Assembly (NCBI GenBank): GCA_036495715.1
Contig: DASXML010000083.1
Coordinates: 54,378 to 118,377 of the forward strand
Length of the DNA: 64,000 nt
Direction of reading: 5' to 3'
DNA from: Scandinavium sp036495715
Lineage (GTDB): Bacteria; Pseudomonadota; Gammaproteobacteria; Enterobacterales; Enterobacteriaceae
Position numbers and translations under genes: made by a program. This document shows positions 43,461 through 53,093 of this stretch, in pieces; within the stretch, counting starts at the first letter, position 1, and each line of letters starts with the position of its first letter. The notes beneath the pieces were generated by a model. The model had not been told where the DNA came from. It saw only the letters and a list, made by a program, of their open reading frames with translations, and searched no databases.

Positions 43461-44720
43461 TCACTTCACAACATCACGGTGGCGGTTCTGCGTCAGGAAA
43501 ACGATAAACATAATCAACGTTAACATCCATGCCGTGGGTGTTGTTTTCGAATAGAACATCACACCACCAAAACCGAACATCATCATGGCCCCGAGGAAAC
43601 TCAGCAACGCGAAGCTCTTTATTTTACAAAGGGAATACCATGCCAGCGCAATAACAAAAGCTAAATATAGCAGAACACCGGAAGGTCCTTTGGTCGATGC
43701 CGCTTCTACAATCTCGTTATGCAGATGACCTTTAATATGGATCAATGCTCCAGATAGACTCGGGTCTTCTTTAACCGCTTGCCTGATAAGAGCATTTCGT
43801 TGGTCGGTCGATTGCCATAAATAGTTGTGCTCAGAGGCAATTAACCCTGATTTCCACATCGCAAATCTGGCGCCAACAGAGGTATTACTGTTGTCTTTTT
43901 CATAGGCCGAGACATCTCGATTTAAATCATTGTAGCGCTTAACCAAGTTGTCCTTCATCATGAAAGAACCTGCCATGAAAGCCAGCATCAATACCGCAAT
44001 CCCTTTCCATGGGATATGCCTCTGCATATAACAACGTATACAGAGTAGGCCCGCAAAAATGGCGGGGTAGACAATAATGGCCGCACGCGTTCCCGTTGTA
44101 ACCAGAATAATAAAGGTCACAAAGAAATGGGCAAGGATAAGTAAATCCTTAAAACGCATTCGAGAGTGCTGTAGCACCATCATGATATAACATGACAGGA
44201 AAACAACCGTATACGCAGCACCTGTCGCGCTAGTGCCACCACCCAGTGAGAACTCAACACGCGGATGACCTGGTTGCATGTACTGATAACATGAATAGGC
44301 AATCATCATTGTTTGAAGAATGATAATGATGGCATAATGTATTCTATTATTGCCGATTTTGAATTTTTCAGCGGTAGAAAAGGCAAGGATTAAAAAAGCG
44401 CCATAAATACAAATCTTGCCCACTTCAAGATAAGCACGATAAGAATTTATTGCATCGCTGTTGTCAACTTTGTATAAGCCATACCATATCAGATCGCAAA
44501 TTCCTGTAACCAACAGGATCATACACAACCAAAATGTTTCACTCTTACGAATATTTTTAATATTGTATGCAACTAAGAAGAACGCAATGAAGCCCGCGAC
44601 GTTCAGTAATTTATTAGAAAAGTTCGGTGATACAATGATTGAAGCGAAGGCCAGAAGACATATACCAAAAATCAACTCTGTCATTCGAATCTGTATTTTT
44701 TGCCCGTTCAAACTCGTCAT
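43461..44720 (-). CDS. waaL: O-antigen ligase-like protein
   Basis: 419 residues from the ATG at 44720, which has GAGA at a 6-base spacing; an ATG two codons earlier is possible. About 11 hydrophobic transmembrane helices and one large periplasmic loop (about 255-330) containing the Wzy_C-type features RYNDLNRDVSAYEKDNSNTS and the conserved HLHNEIVEAASTKGPSG, where the H-x-N-x-x-x-E(A) motif is typical of WaaL/RfaL ligases. It would transfer polymerised O-antigen from undecaprenyl diphosphate to lipid A-core. In E. coli waaL lies beside waaC; here it is on the other side of tdh-kbl. Confidence 0.86.
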   Translation of the reverse strand: MTSLNGQKIQIRMTELIFGICLLAFASIIVSPNFSNKLLNVAGFIAFFLVAYNIKNIRKSETFWLCMILLVTGICDLIWYGLYKVDNSDAINSYRAYLEVGKICIYGAFLILAFSTAEKFKIGNNRIHYAIIIILQTMMIAYSCYQYMQPGHPRVEFSLGGGTSATGAAYTVVFLSCYIMMVLQHSRMRFKDLLILAHFFVTFIILVTTGTRAAIIVYPAIFAGLLCIRCYMQRHIPWKGIAVLMLAFMAGSFMMKDNLVKRYNDLNRDVSAYEKDNSNTSVGARFAMWKSGLIASEHNYLWQSTDQRNALIRQAVKEDPSLSGALIHIKGHLHNEIVEAASTKGPSGVLLYLAFVIALAWYSLCKIKSFALLSFLGAMMMFGFGGVMFYSKTTPTAWMLTLIMFIVFLTQNRHRDVVK

Positions 44721-44823
44721 TGTCATTCTCAATCAGTTACTAATCCGTAAAATTTGGTGCTAACCTTTTAAAAATTTTAATAAGCAGCCCATTAGATCGA
44801 TCTGGCAAGTTATCATGCCACAC

Positions 44824-46404
44824 TTATTGCATACTCTTCCAGTCGTAAGTCTTTCCAGTTGTATCCATGATAGTAATGGGTGTCTGGTAAGACTGGAGCC
44901 ACTCTTTAAGAGTGTTCTGCTGATCCCCTACCCGATGCACGCCTAACCACAATTCGGTTAGCGTGTTGGTATCATCTGTCGACCACGGTGTTTCATAATC
45001 CCCCGTCCATTTATCATTTGCCATTACCTTTGGGCTGTACCAAATGAATGCAGGTACGGACAGTGCTTCTTTGGGCGGCTTAGCGCCTGCATGTGAGTAC
45101 ACTACAGCACGCGAAGGATCGCGTATTAAGGCATGGTCTGAAAAATAGAAAACGGACGAACGTGTGTGAGAAAGTTGGTTGAATATTTTACCCATAATTT
45201 CATCCGTGAAACGCACGGAGTTATCGTAACAATCATCCGCTTCACTTCCGTCTTTAAAAAAGGATAAGTCCTTAGGAAAACGCTTACAAGCAGGCTCATG
45301 GCTGCCATAAATATGCAATACAATCAGTTTTTTACCTGGTTTCTTTAGCGCCTGATTCAGCAGCGGGAGCAATGCATCATCGAACCCTTCATCCACCCAT
45401 TGGTGTTGGTTGGTGTTCATCGCAATTCCGGTTATCACGTTGTTATGTGCGCCTCCGGTTCCCTGACGGCTGTACCAGGACGTGTCAAAACCGGCCTTGT
45501 TGGCCACCCCAATGATGTTGTCGCCGTATTTTACGGGGTCGGGTTTCTGGACCGAGGCCGCTGAAAGCGCCAGTGGCACAGCCATAATGGTCACCGGAGC
45601 CGGGCTAACCGCGTTACGGAACAGCAAGAGATTCGCTTTCTCAGCCTCCAGCCGCGGAGTGGTCTCTCTGCCATAACCATAAATACTCATATTCGCTGTG
45701 CGTTCAGACTCACCGACAATCAACACATAATTATCAATCCCGGTATCTGATACTGATATTTTATAATCAGGGATGTTTTTGTTTATATCAGCAACGACAC
45801 TAATATCAGCAATGGCCTGCATAAAGACTTTAGCGGTACTCAGCGGTGTTGAATTCATGACACGTTGGGCCAGGCTCTCAACATTGCTTTTCCGCATTTG
45901 ATGTAACACGCCTTGCACGGTATAACCCGTTAATAGCAGCACAAAAAATAACGAAGGGTATTTTTTATACTTTTGTGGGATTGTGTTCAAACCACTATTA
46001 ATGGTTAACATGAGCAAACAAAACAAGGCCAAGAAGATAATGCAATCTCGCCAATAAAGTCCGAGCATGGAAAAGGCTTCACTGCCTGTGGTATTTATCA
46101 CACTCAACGCGAATCCGTAGGTGAATACGGAGTTGAAATTGTTCCAGGCGTATAATTGAAGGGAGAGGTCAGCCGCCACCAGCGCTAACGAAAAAGTACC
46201 GAGTAGATTCCTTAAAAAAGTGGATTTAATGCAGCGCAAGGTAAATATTAACAAAACAAAAACCAATGTGCGATTAATAACCGCGTTATAACGCGCGCTA
46301 AGAAAATTAATTAAAACCACGGCAACAATAGATAAAATAAATAGAATCCAACCGATAACAGCGTTGTTTCTTGTACGACGAGAGCTTGCAATAATCAGCG
46401 ACAT
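44824..46404 (-). CDS. Phosphoethanolamine transferase of the EptA/EptC family
   Basis: 526 residues. Five transmembrane helices in the first 165 residues (YhjW/EptA-type), then a periplasmic sulfatase-fold catalytic domain: VLIVGESERTANMSIYGYGR (about 227-246), SPAPVTIMAVPLALS, LHIYGSHEPACKRFP and a metal-binding YFSDHALI. The residue in the usual nucleophile place (Thr in EptA's GET) is Ser233 here. It probably transfers phosphoethanolamine from phosphatidylethanolamine to a core heptose phosphate or another core residue; lipid A cannot be excluded. Its location in the LPS core locus, upstream of waaL, favours the core. Confidence 0.85.
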   Translation of the reverse strand: MSLIIASSRRTRNNAVIGWILFILSIVAVVLINFLSARYNAVINRTLVFVLLIFTLRCIKSTFLRNLLGTFSLALVAADLSLQLYAWNNFNSVFTYGFALSVINTTGSEAFSMLGLYWRDCIIFLALFCLLMLTINSGLNTIPQKYKKYPSLFFVLLLTGYTVQGVLHQMRKSNVESLAQRVMNSTPLSTAKVFMQAIADISVVADINKNIPDYKISVSDTGIDNYVLIVGESERTANMSIYGYGRETTPRLEAEKANLLLFRNAVSPAPVTIMAVPLALSAASVQKPDPVKYGDNIIGVANKAGFDTSWYSRQGTGGAHNNVITGIAMNTNQHQWVDEGFDDALLPLLNQALKKPGKKLIVLHIYGSHEPACKRFPKDLSFFKDGSEADDCYDNSVRFTDEIMGKIFNQLSHTRSSVFYFSDHALIRDPSRAVVYSHAGAKPPKEALSVPAFIWYSPKVMANDKWTGDYETPWSTDDTNTLTELWLGVHRVGDQQNTLKEWLQSYQTPITIMDTTGKTYDWKSMQ

Positions 46405-46528
46405 TTCACGCTATTCCCACAGGAAGCAATTTCGGATAGCCAGTACAAACAATAATTAGCGAGCTTAGTTTTTTATAGAATTGCTCGTACTCATCGATAT
46501 GCAGTAAGGCATTTGAGGATAAGACAAT

Positions 46529-46564
46529 ATTTGAGCACCAGTCTATCAAACCTGGTGCTCAAAT
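46529..46564. terminator. Perfect 13-bp inverted repeat downstream of tdh
   Basis: ATTTGAGCACCAG (46529-46541) and CTGGTGCTCAAAT (46552-46564) form a perfect stem with a 10-base loop 8 bases beyond the tdh stop. It has no clear T tail on either strand, so it may be a weak terminator or an mRNA 3'-end stabiliser for kbl-tdh. Confidence 0.55.
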
Positions 46565-46571
46565 AGAAAGA

Positions 46572-47597
46572 TTAATCCCAGCTCAGAATAACTTTCCCTG
46601 ATTGGCCTGAACGCATCGCGTCGAAGCCTTTCTGGAAGTCATCAATCCCGAAGCGGTGGGTAATAATTGGGGAGAGATCCAGACCAGACTGGATAAGCGC
46701 CGCCATCTTGTACCAGGTTTCGAACATCTCACGGCCATAAATGCCTTTAATGAACAGCCCCTTAAAGATGACTTTGGTCCAGTCGATGGACATATCAGAC
46801 GGTGGAATACCCAGCATCGCAATACGTCCACCGTGGTTCATGGTGTCGAGCATGGTGCGGAATGCCGGTGGTGCGCCGGACATTTCCAGACCCACGTCGA
46901 ACCCTTCGGTCATGCCCAGTTCAGCCATCACATCGGTCAGGCTCTCTTTGGAAACGTTAACCGCACGGGTCACGCCCATTTTACGCGCCAGATCCAGACG
47001 GAACTCGTTCACATCGGTAATCACGACATTACGGGCACCAACGTGTTTCGCTACCGCGGCCGCCATAATACCGATAGGACCCGCGCCCGAGACCAGAACG
47101 TCCTCACCGACCAAATCAAATGAAAGCGCCGTGTGAACCGCGTTACCGAACGGGTCGAAAATGGAAGCCAGATCGTCAGAAATGTTGTCCGGGATTTTGA
47201 ACGCGTTGAACGCCGGGATCACCAGATATTCGGCGAAACAGCCCGGACGGTTCACGCCCACGCCGGTCGTGTTGCGGCACAAATGGGTACGGCCCGCACG
47301 GCAGTTACGGCAATGACCACAGGTGATGTGGCCCTCACCGGAAACGCGGTCGCCAATTTTAAAACCTTTCACTTCCTGACCAATGCCCACCACTTCGCCA
47401 ACATATTCGTGGCCAACAACCATCGGAACGGGAATGGTCTTCTGCGACCATTCGTCCCAGTTGTAGATGTGCACATCGGTGCCGCAAATGGCGGTTTTGC
47501 GAATTTTGATCAGCAGGTCGTTATGACCGACTTCCGGTTCCGGAACGTCGTTCATCCAGATCCCTTCTTCGGCCTTTAATTTCGATAATGCTTTCAT
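46572..47597 (-). CDS. tdh: L-threonine 3-dehydrogenase
   Basis: 341 residues, as in E. coli. Zinc-dependent medium-chain dehydrogenase: catalytic Zn region AICGTDVHIYNW, structural Zn cluster CGHCRNCRAGRTHLC, Rossmann GAGPIGIMAA. Oxidises threonine to 2-amino-3-ketobutyrate, which Kbl splits to glycine and acetyl-CoA. It follows kbl after 9 bases. Confidence 0.98.
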   Translation of the reverse strand: MKALSKLKAEEGIWMNDVPEPEVGHNDLLIKIRKTAICGTDVHIYNWDEWSQKTIPVPMVVGHEYVGEVVGIGQEVKGFKIGDRVSGEGHITCGHCRNCRAGRTHLCRNTTGVGVNRPGCFAEYLVIPAFNAFKIPDNISDDLASIFDPFGNAVHTALSFDLVGEDVLVSGAGPIGIMAAAVAKHVGARNVVITDVNEFRLDLARKMGVTRAVNVSKESLTDVMAELGMTEGFDVGLEMSGAPPAFRTMLDTMNHGGRIAMLGIPPSDMSIDWTKVIFKGLFIKGIYGREMFETWYKMAALIQSGLDLSPIITHRFGIDDFQKGFDAMRSGQSGKVILSWD

Positions 47598-47606
47598 CTC
47601 ACATCC

Positions 47607-48803
47607 TCAGGCAATCACGCCCAGTTGCTTACCGATGCGGGTAAACGCGTCCACCGCACGTTCAATTTGCTCAGGGGTATGCGCCGCAGACATCTGGGTG
47701 CGAATACGCGCCTGACCTTTTGGCACCACCGGGTAGAAGAAACCGGTGACGTAAATCCCTTCTTTTTGCAGCTCGCGGGCAAATTCCTGCGCCACGGTCG
47801 CGTCACCCAGCATCACCGGAATGATGGCGTGATCGGCACCGGCCAGCGTGAAGCCTGCCGCACTCATTTTTTCGCGGAACAAGCGTGCGTTAGCCCACAG
47901 ACGGTCGCGCAGTCCGGCACCTGATTCCACCATTTCCAGCACTTTAATAGAGGCGGAAACGATCGCCGGGGCCAAAGAGTTGGAGAACAGATACGGGCGC
48001 GAGCGCTGACGCAGCCATTCAACGACTTCTTTACGCGCGGCGGTATAGCCGCCAGACGCGCCGCCGAGCGCCTTACCCAGCGTGCCGGTGATGATGTCGA
48101 CACGTCCCATCACTTCACAGTATTCATGAGAGCCACGGCCGTTTTCGCCGACAAAGCCAACGGCATGAGAGTCATCGACCATCACCAGCGCATCGTACTT
48201 GTCTGCGAGGTCGCACACACCTTTCAGATTAGCAATCACACCGTCCATGGAGAACACGCCGTCGGTGGCGATCAGCACATGACGCGCGCCTGCTTCGCGC
48301 GCTTCTTTCAAACGCGCTTCAAGTTCCTGCATATCGTTGTTGGCGTAGCGGAAGCGCTTTGCTTTACACAGACGCACGCCGTCGATGATCGACGCATGAT
48401 TCAGCGCATCGGAGATGATGGCATCTTCTGGACCGAGCAGCGTTTCAAACAGGCCGCCGTTCGCGTCGAAGCAAGAGGAATACAGGATTGCGTCTTCCAT
48501 TCCGAGGAAGGCAGCCAGTTTGTTTTCCAGCACTTTGTGGTTGTCTTGCGTGCCACAAATAAAGCGAACAGACGCCATACCGAATCCGTGACTGTCCATC
48601 CCGGCTTTCGCTGCGGCGATAAGCTCAGGATGGTTCGCTAGGCCCAAATAGTTATTGGCGCAGAAGTTGATGACATGGCTGCCATCACCGACGGTAATGT
48701 CCGCCTGTTGGGCAGAAGTAATGATGCGTTCTTCTTTATACAACCCTTCCGCGCGAGCGGTTTCCAGGTCGCTGGTTAACTGTTTGTAAAAATCACCACG
48801 CAT
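47607..48803 (-). CDS. kbl: 2-amino-3-ketobutyrate coenzyme A ligase
   Basis: 398 residues from the ATG at 48803 (MRGDFYKQLTSDLETA), as in E. coli. Alpha-oxoamine synthase family, PLP-lysine motif TGTLGKALGGASGG and VMVDDSHAVGFVGENGRG. First gene of kbl-tdh, divergent from hldD across a 214-bp control region. Splits 2-amino-3-ketobutyrate with CoA into glycine and acetyl-CoA. Confidence 0.98.
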   Translation of the reverse strand: MRGDFYKQLTSDLETARAEGLYKEERIITSAQQADITVGDGSHVINFCANNYLGLANHPELIAAAKAGMDSHGFGMASVRFICGTQDNHKVLENKLAAFLGMEDAILYSSCFDANGGLFETLLGPEDAIISDALNHASIIDGVRLCKAKRFRYANNDMQELEARLKEAREAGARHVLIATDGVFSMDGVIANLKGVCDLADKYDALVMVDDSHAVGFVGENGRGSHEYCEVMGRVDIITGTLGKALGGASGGYTAARKEVVEWLRQRSRPYLFSNSLAPAIVSASIKVLEMVESGAGLRDRLWANARLFREKMSAAGFTLAGADHAIIPVMLGDATVAQEFARELQKEGIYVTGFFYPVVPKGQARIRTQMSAAHTPEQIERAVDAFTRIGKQLGVIA

Positions 48804-49017
48804 TGCAACTCTCCAGATTCGGCAAAATTTGGCACATATTACCCAAACCTCTACGCTGATACGAGATGACACAGCACCCGTTCCCCGTTTTTGCAGCATA
48901 AATCACGTGTACCCCTGCGGCTTGTCGGTGAATGTGAAGACTCCGCATAGTGGTGGTATGATAAGACCATTAGCGTCCGGGAGTGGCCCGGTCACCCACA
49001 TTTCAAAGGTTATCGTT

Positions 49018-49950
49018 ATGATCATCGTTACCGGCGGCGCAGGCTTCATTGGCAGCAACATCATTAAAGCCCTGAATGATAAAGGCATCACTGACATTCT
49101 GGTGGTGGACAACCTGAAAGATGGCACCAAATTCGTCAACCTGGTTGACCTCAATATCGCCGACTACATGGATAAAGAAGACTTCCTGATCCAGATTATG
49201 TCCGGCGAAGAGATGGGCGAAATTGAAGCGGTATTCCATGAAGGCGCGTGCTCTTCCACCACCGAGTGGGATGGCAAATATATGATGGATAACAACTATC
49301 AATATTCCAAAGAGCTGCTGCATTACTGCCTGGAGCGCGAAATCCCGTTCCTGTACGCCTCTTCTGCGGCAACCTACGGCGGCCGTACTTCTGACTTTAT
49401 TGAATCCCGCGAATATGAAAAGCCGCTGAACGTTTACGGTTATTCCAAGTTCCTGTTCGACGAATACGTGCGTCAGATCCTGCCAGAAGTTGATTCTCCA
49501 GTGGTGGGCTTCCGTTACTTCAACGTTTACGGCCCACGTGAAGGTCATAAAGGCAGCATGGCGAGCGTGGCTTTCCACCTCAACACCCAGTTGAACAATG
49601 GCGAAAGTCCGAAATTGTTCGAAGGCAGCGACGGCTTTAAACGCGATTTCGTTTATGTCGGCGATGTGGCGGCGGTGAATCTGTGGTTCTGGGAAAATGG
49701 CGTATCCGGGATTTTCAACCTCGGCACCGGTCGCGCGGAATCCTTCCAGGCGGTAGCGGATGCGACGTTGGCCTACCACAAAAAAGGCAGCATCGAGTAC
49801 ATTCCGTTCCCGGAAAAACTCAAAGGTCGCTATCAGGCATTCACTCAGGCTGACATGACCAACCTGCGTGCCGCTGGCTACGACAAACCGTTCAAAACCG
49901 TGGCCGAAGGTGTCACGGAATATATGCACTGGCTGAACCGCGACGCATAA
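49018..49950 (+). CDS. hldD: ADP-L-glycero-D-manno-heptose 6-epimerase
   Basis: 310 residues from the ATG at 49018, as in E. coli; AAAGGTT precedes it. Short-chain dehydrogenase/epimerase: TGGAGFIGSN cofactor motif, YGYSKFLFDEYV (Y-x-x-x-K), FNVYGPREGHKGSMAS. Makes the heptose donor used by WaaC, WaaF and WaaQ, which follow directly downstream. Confidence 0.98.
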   Translation: MIIVTGGAGFIGSNIIKALNDKGITDILVVDNLKDGTKFVNLVDLNIADYMDKEDFLIQIMSGEEMGEIEAVFHEGACSSTTEWDGKYMMDNNYQYSKELLHYCLEREIPFLYASSAATYGGRTSDFIESREYEKPLNVYGYSKFLFDEYVRQILPEVDSPVVGFRYFNVYGPREGHKGSMASVAFHLNTQLNNGESPKLFEGSDGFKRDFVYVGDVAAVNLWFWENGVSGIFNLGTGRAESFQAVADATLAYHKKGSIEYIPFPEKLKGRYQAFTQADMTNLRAAGYDKPFKTVAEGVTEYMHWLNRDA

Positions 49951-49960
49951 GAAACGACGA

Positions 49961-51007
49961 ATGAAAATACTGGTGATTGGCCCGTCATGGGTGGGCGACA
50001 TGATGATGTCGCAAAGTCTCTATCGCACGCTCAAGGCACGCTATCCCCAGGCGATCATTGATGTGATGGCACCCGCGTGGTGCCGTCCTCTTTTATCGCG
50101 TATGCCGGAAGTGAACGAAGCCATTTCAATGCCGCTCGGTCACGGAGCGCTGGAAATTGGCGAACGTCGTCGACTCGGGCACAGTCTGCGCGAAAAACGC
50201 TACGATCGTGCTTATGTTCTACCGAACTCGTTTAAATCAGCCTTAGTCCCCTTCTTTGCCAACATCTCGCAGCGTACCGGCTGGCGTGGCGAGATGCGCT
50301 ACGGCCTGCTGAATGACGCACGCGTACTCGATAAAACGGCATGGCCGTTGATGGTTGAGCGCTACGTGGCGCTGGCGTATGACAAAGGCGTGATGCGCTC
50401 GGCGAAAGACTTGCCGCAGCCGCTGCTGTGGCCGCAGCTTCAGGTTAATGAAGGCGAGAAATCGCAGGCCTGCTCCGCTTTTAACCTTTCAACAGAACGC
50501 CAGATGATCGGCTTCTGCCCCGGTGCAGAATTCGGCCCGGCGAAACGCTGGCCGCATTATCACTACGCTGAACTCGCAAGACAGCTGATCGATGAAGGCT
50601 ATCAGGTGGTGCTGTTTGGCTCCGCTAAAGACCACGATGCCGGCAACGAAATTCTTGCCACGCTCAGCCAGGAGCAGCAGGCCTGGTGCCGTAATCTGGC
50701 GGGCGAAACGCAGCTGGAACAGGCAGTGGTATTGCTTGCCGCCTGTAAAGCCGTAGTGACCAATGATTCAGGACTGATGCACGTCGCTGCGGCGTTGAAC
50801 CGCCCGCTTGTTGCGTTATATGGCCCAAGCAGCCCGGACTTCACTCCGCCGCTGTCGAACAAAGCCAAGGTTATCCGTCTGATCACCGGCTACCACAAAG
50901 TACGCAAAGGTGACGCCGAAGAAGGTTATCATCAGAGTCTTATCGACATTACGCCAGACCGCGTGCTGGAAGAGTTGAACCAGCTTCTGCTGGCCGAGGA
51001 CGCCTAA
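49961..51007 (+). CDS. waaF: ADP-heptose--LPS heptosyltransferase II
   Basis: 348 residues, length as in E. coli. GT9 family: MKILVIGPSWVGDMMMSQSL at the N-terminus, FCPGAEFGPAKRWP in the middle and NDSGLMHVAAALNRPLVALYGPSSPD for ADP-heptose binding. Adds the second heptose to the LPS inner core in the cytoplasm. 10 bases after hldD, 3 bases before waaC. Confidence 0.98.
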   Translation: MKILVIGPSWVGDMMMSQSLYRTLKARYPQAIIDVMAPAWCRPLLSRMPEVNEAISMPLGHGALEIGERRRLGHSLREKRYDRAYVLPNSFKSALVPFFANISQRTGWRGEMRYGLLNDARVLDKTAWPLMVERYVALAYDKGVMRSAKDLPQPLLWPQLQVNEGEKSQACSAFNLSTERQMIGFCPGAEFGPAKRWPHYHYAELARQLIDEGYQVVLFGSAKDHDAGNEILATLSQEQQAWCRNLAGETQLEQAVVLLAACKAVVTNDSGLMHVAAALNRPLVALYGPSSPDFTPPLSNKAKVIRLITGYHKVRKGDAEEGYHQSLIDITPDRVLEELNQLLLAEDA

Positions 51008-51010
51008 CGG

Positions 51011-51997
51011 ATGCGCGTGCTGATCGTTAAAACCTCCTCGATGGGCGACGTGCTTCACTCGTTGCCCGCACTGACCGACGCCGTTCAGGCGATTCCAGGC
51101 ATCCGTTTTGACTGGGTTGTCGAAGAAGGGTTTGCGCAAATCCCTGGCTGGCATGCGGCTGTAGATCGCGTGATCCCCGTGGCGATTCGCCGCTGGCGAA
51201 AGGCGTGGTTCACTGCCCCGGTAAAAGCCGAACGCCTCGCGTTTCGCCAAAAAATCCAGGCCGAAAAGTACGACGCGATCATTGATGCCCAAGGGCTGGT
51301 GAAAAGCGCGGCGCTGGTCACACGTCTTGCGCGCGGCATTAAGCACGGCATGGACTGGCAAAGCGCGCGTGAACCGCTGGCAAGCCTGTTCTACAATCGC
51401 CGTCATCATATTGAAAAACAGCAACATGCCGTTGAACGCACGCGTGAACTGTTCGCCAAAAGCCTCGGCTACCCAAAACCGGACACTCAGGGCGATTATG
51501 CGATTGCTCAACATTTCCTTGCGATGAATAGCAATACGACCGCACCTTACCTGGTCTTTTTGCATGCCACCACGCGTGACGATAAACACTGGCCAGAATC
51601 GCACTGGCGTGAGCTGATTGCCCGTCTTGCAGGAAGCGGGCTGAACATAAAATTGCTGTGGGGCGCGCCGCATGAAGAAGCCAGAGCAAAGCGTCTGGCA
51701 GAAGGGCATGATTATGCTGAAGTCTTGCCGCGAATGACGCTTGAGAAGGTCGCTCATGTCCTTGCGGGCGCTCGTGCTGTCGTGTCCGTCGATACCGGTC
51801 TTAGCCATTTAACGGCTGCGCTGGATCGCCCGAACATCACGCTTTACGGCCCTACCGACCCCGGACTTATCGGCGGTTACGGTAAAAACCAATACATTTG
51901 CCGCCCGGAAGGATCCACTCAGTTGAGTGACCTCAGTGCGTCGACCGTTTTTGAGCAATTAACGTCCCTATTGGCTGCAGAGAGTCATCATGCCTGA
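51011..51997 (+). CDS. waaC: Lipopolysaccharide heptosyltransferase I
   Basis: 328 residues, a few more than E. coli (about 319). GT9: MRVLIVKTSSMGDVLHSLPAL, the catalytic-region Asp13 in MGDVLHS, FLHATTRDDKHWPE, and VDTGLSHLTAALDRPNITLYGPTDPGL. Adds the first heptose to Kdo2-lipid A. Overlaps waaQ by 8 bases. Confidence 0.98.
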   Translation: MRVLIVKTSSMGDVLHSLPALTDAVQAIPGIRFDWVVEEGFAQIPGWHAAVDRVIPVAIRRWRKAWFTAPVKAERLAFRQKIQAEKYDAIIDAQGLVKSAALVTRLARGIKHGMDWQSAREPLASLFYNRRHHIEKQQHAVERTRELFAKSLGYPKPDTQGDYAIAQHFLAMNSNTTAPYLVFLHATTRDDKHWPESHWRELIARLAGSGLNIKLLWGAPHEEARAKRLAEGHDYAEVLPRMTLEKVAHVLAGARAVVSVDTGLSHLTAALDRPNITLYGPTDPGLIGGYGKNQYICRPEGSTQLSDLSASTVFEQLTSLLAAESHHA

Positions 51998-53093
51998 TTT
52001 TTTCTCACCAGACCGTCCGCCAAAGCGGGTTCTGATCGTTAAACTTCGCCACCACGGCGATGTTTTGCTGACATCCCCCGTCTTCACCGTGTTGAAGAAA
52101 AACTGGCCCGATGTCGAAGTCGATGCCCTGGTTTACGATGACACTCAGGCGATGCTGACCAGCCACCCAGCGATTAATCAGGTGCATACCATTGGCCGCA
52201 ACTGGCGTAAGCAGGGCTTTATCAAACAGCTAACGCTGTACCGGGCGCTGCTCAACACGCTGAAAGCCCGCGATTATGATGTGCTGATCAATCTGACCGA
52301 ACACTGGCATGGTGCCCGTTTGGCGCGACGTCTGAAACCCCGTGTTTCCGTGGGCTTCAAACCCGATAAACGTACAGGTCTCTCGCGTCGCCGCTGGGTA
52401 AAATCCTTTACCACGCTTTACCCGGCGATTCAGGACAACTCTCGCCACATGGTTGAAGTGAACCTGGATGCGCTGCGTCATATCGGCATTCATCCGCAAA
52501 CAGCGGAAGATAAGAACACGCTGTTCGTGCCCGGTGAAGAAGCGGAAACCTCTATTGCCCAGAAACTGGCTGATTTCGGCGTTACCCCCAAATCGTATGT
52601 GCTGGTACATCCCACGTCGCGTTGGATGTTTAAGGCCTGGTCGCTGGATAAGTTAGCCGCCACCATTGATACGCTTTCCGCACGCGGCCTGCCAATTATT
52701 CTTTCTGCCGCGCCGTCCAAAGAAGAGAGCGAATACATGGATGGGTTACGGGCGTTGCTCACTCAGCCGTATCACGATTTGAGCGGCAAGCTGAACCTGA
52801 AAGAGTTAGGGGCATTGATGAAACATGCCCGACTCTATTTCGGTGTCGATTCCATGCCGATGCATCTGGCAAGCGCGGTGGGCACACCAACGGTCGCTAT
52901 CTTCGGCCCAACCGGTGCGATTAAATGGGCGCCGTGGGGCGTGCAGTACCGCGTTATCACCGCCGGTTTCACCTGTCAGCCCTGTGGTAAGGCAGGCTGC
53001 GGCGATAGCCATGTTTCTGATTGCATTACCGCTATTACGCCGCAACAAGTGTTGAGCGCGATTGATACTCTGCTTCTGGAAAATCCGGCATGA
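51990..53093 (+). CDS. waaQ: Lipopolysaccharide heptosyltransferase III
   Basis: 367 residues (E. coli about 344). GT9: RVLIVKLRHHGDVLLTSPVFTVL at 14-36, VHPTSRWMFKAW, and FGVDSMPMHLASAVGTPTVAIFGPTGAIKW. Branches a third heptose onto HepII. In E. coli waaQ heads a separate operon (waaQGP...); here it is joined to hldD-waaF-waaC by an 8-base overlap, and overlaps wabG by 4 bases, the arrangement of Klebsiella-type loci. Confidence 0.95.
   Translation: MPDFFSPDRPPKRVLIVKLRHHGDVLLTSPVFTVLKKNWPDVEVDALVYDDTQAMLTSHPAINQVHTIGRNWRKQGFIKQLTLYRALLNTLKARDYDVLINLTEHWHGARLARRLKPRVSVGFKPDKRTGLSRRRWVKSFTTLYPAIQDNSRHMVEVNLDALRHIGIHPQTAEDKNTLFVPGEEAETSIAQKLADFGVTPKSYVLVHPTSRWMFKAWSLDKLAATIDTLSARGLPIILSAAPSKEESEYMDGLRALLTQPYHDLSGKLNLKELGALMKHARLYFGVDSMPMHLASAVGTPTVAIFGPTGAIKWAPWGVQYRVITAGFTCQPCGKAGCGDSHVSDCITAITPQQVLSAIDTLLLENPA

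Noticed and set aside
49003..50001. A 332-residue minus-strand frame, and a similar one at 50816-51808
   Set aside because: Both lie antisense to intact hldD, waaF and waaC with no ribosome-binding site and no recognisable protein features.
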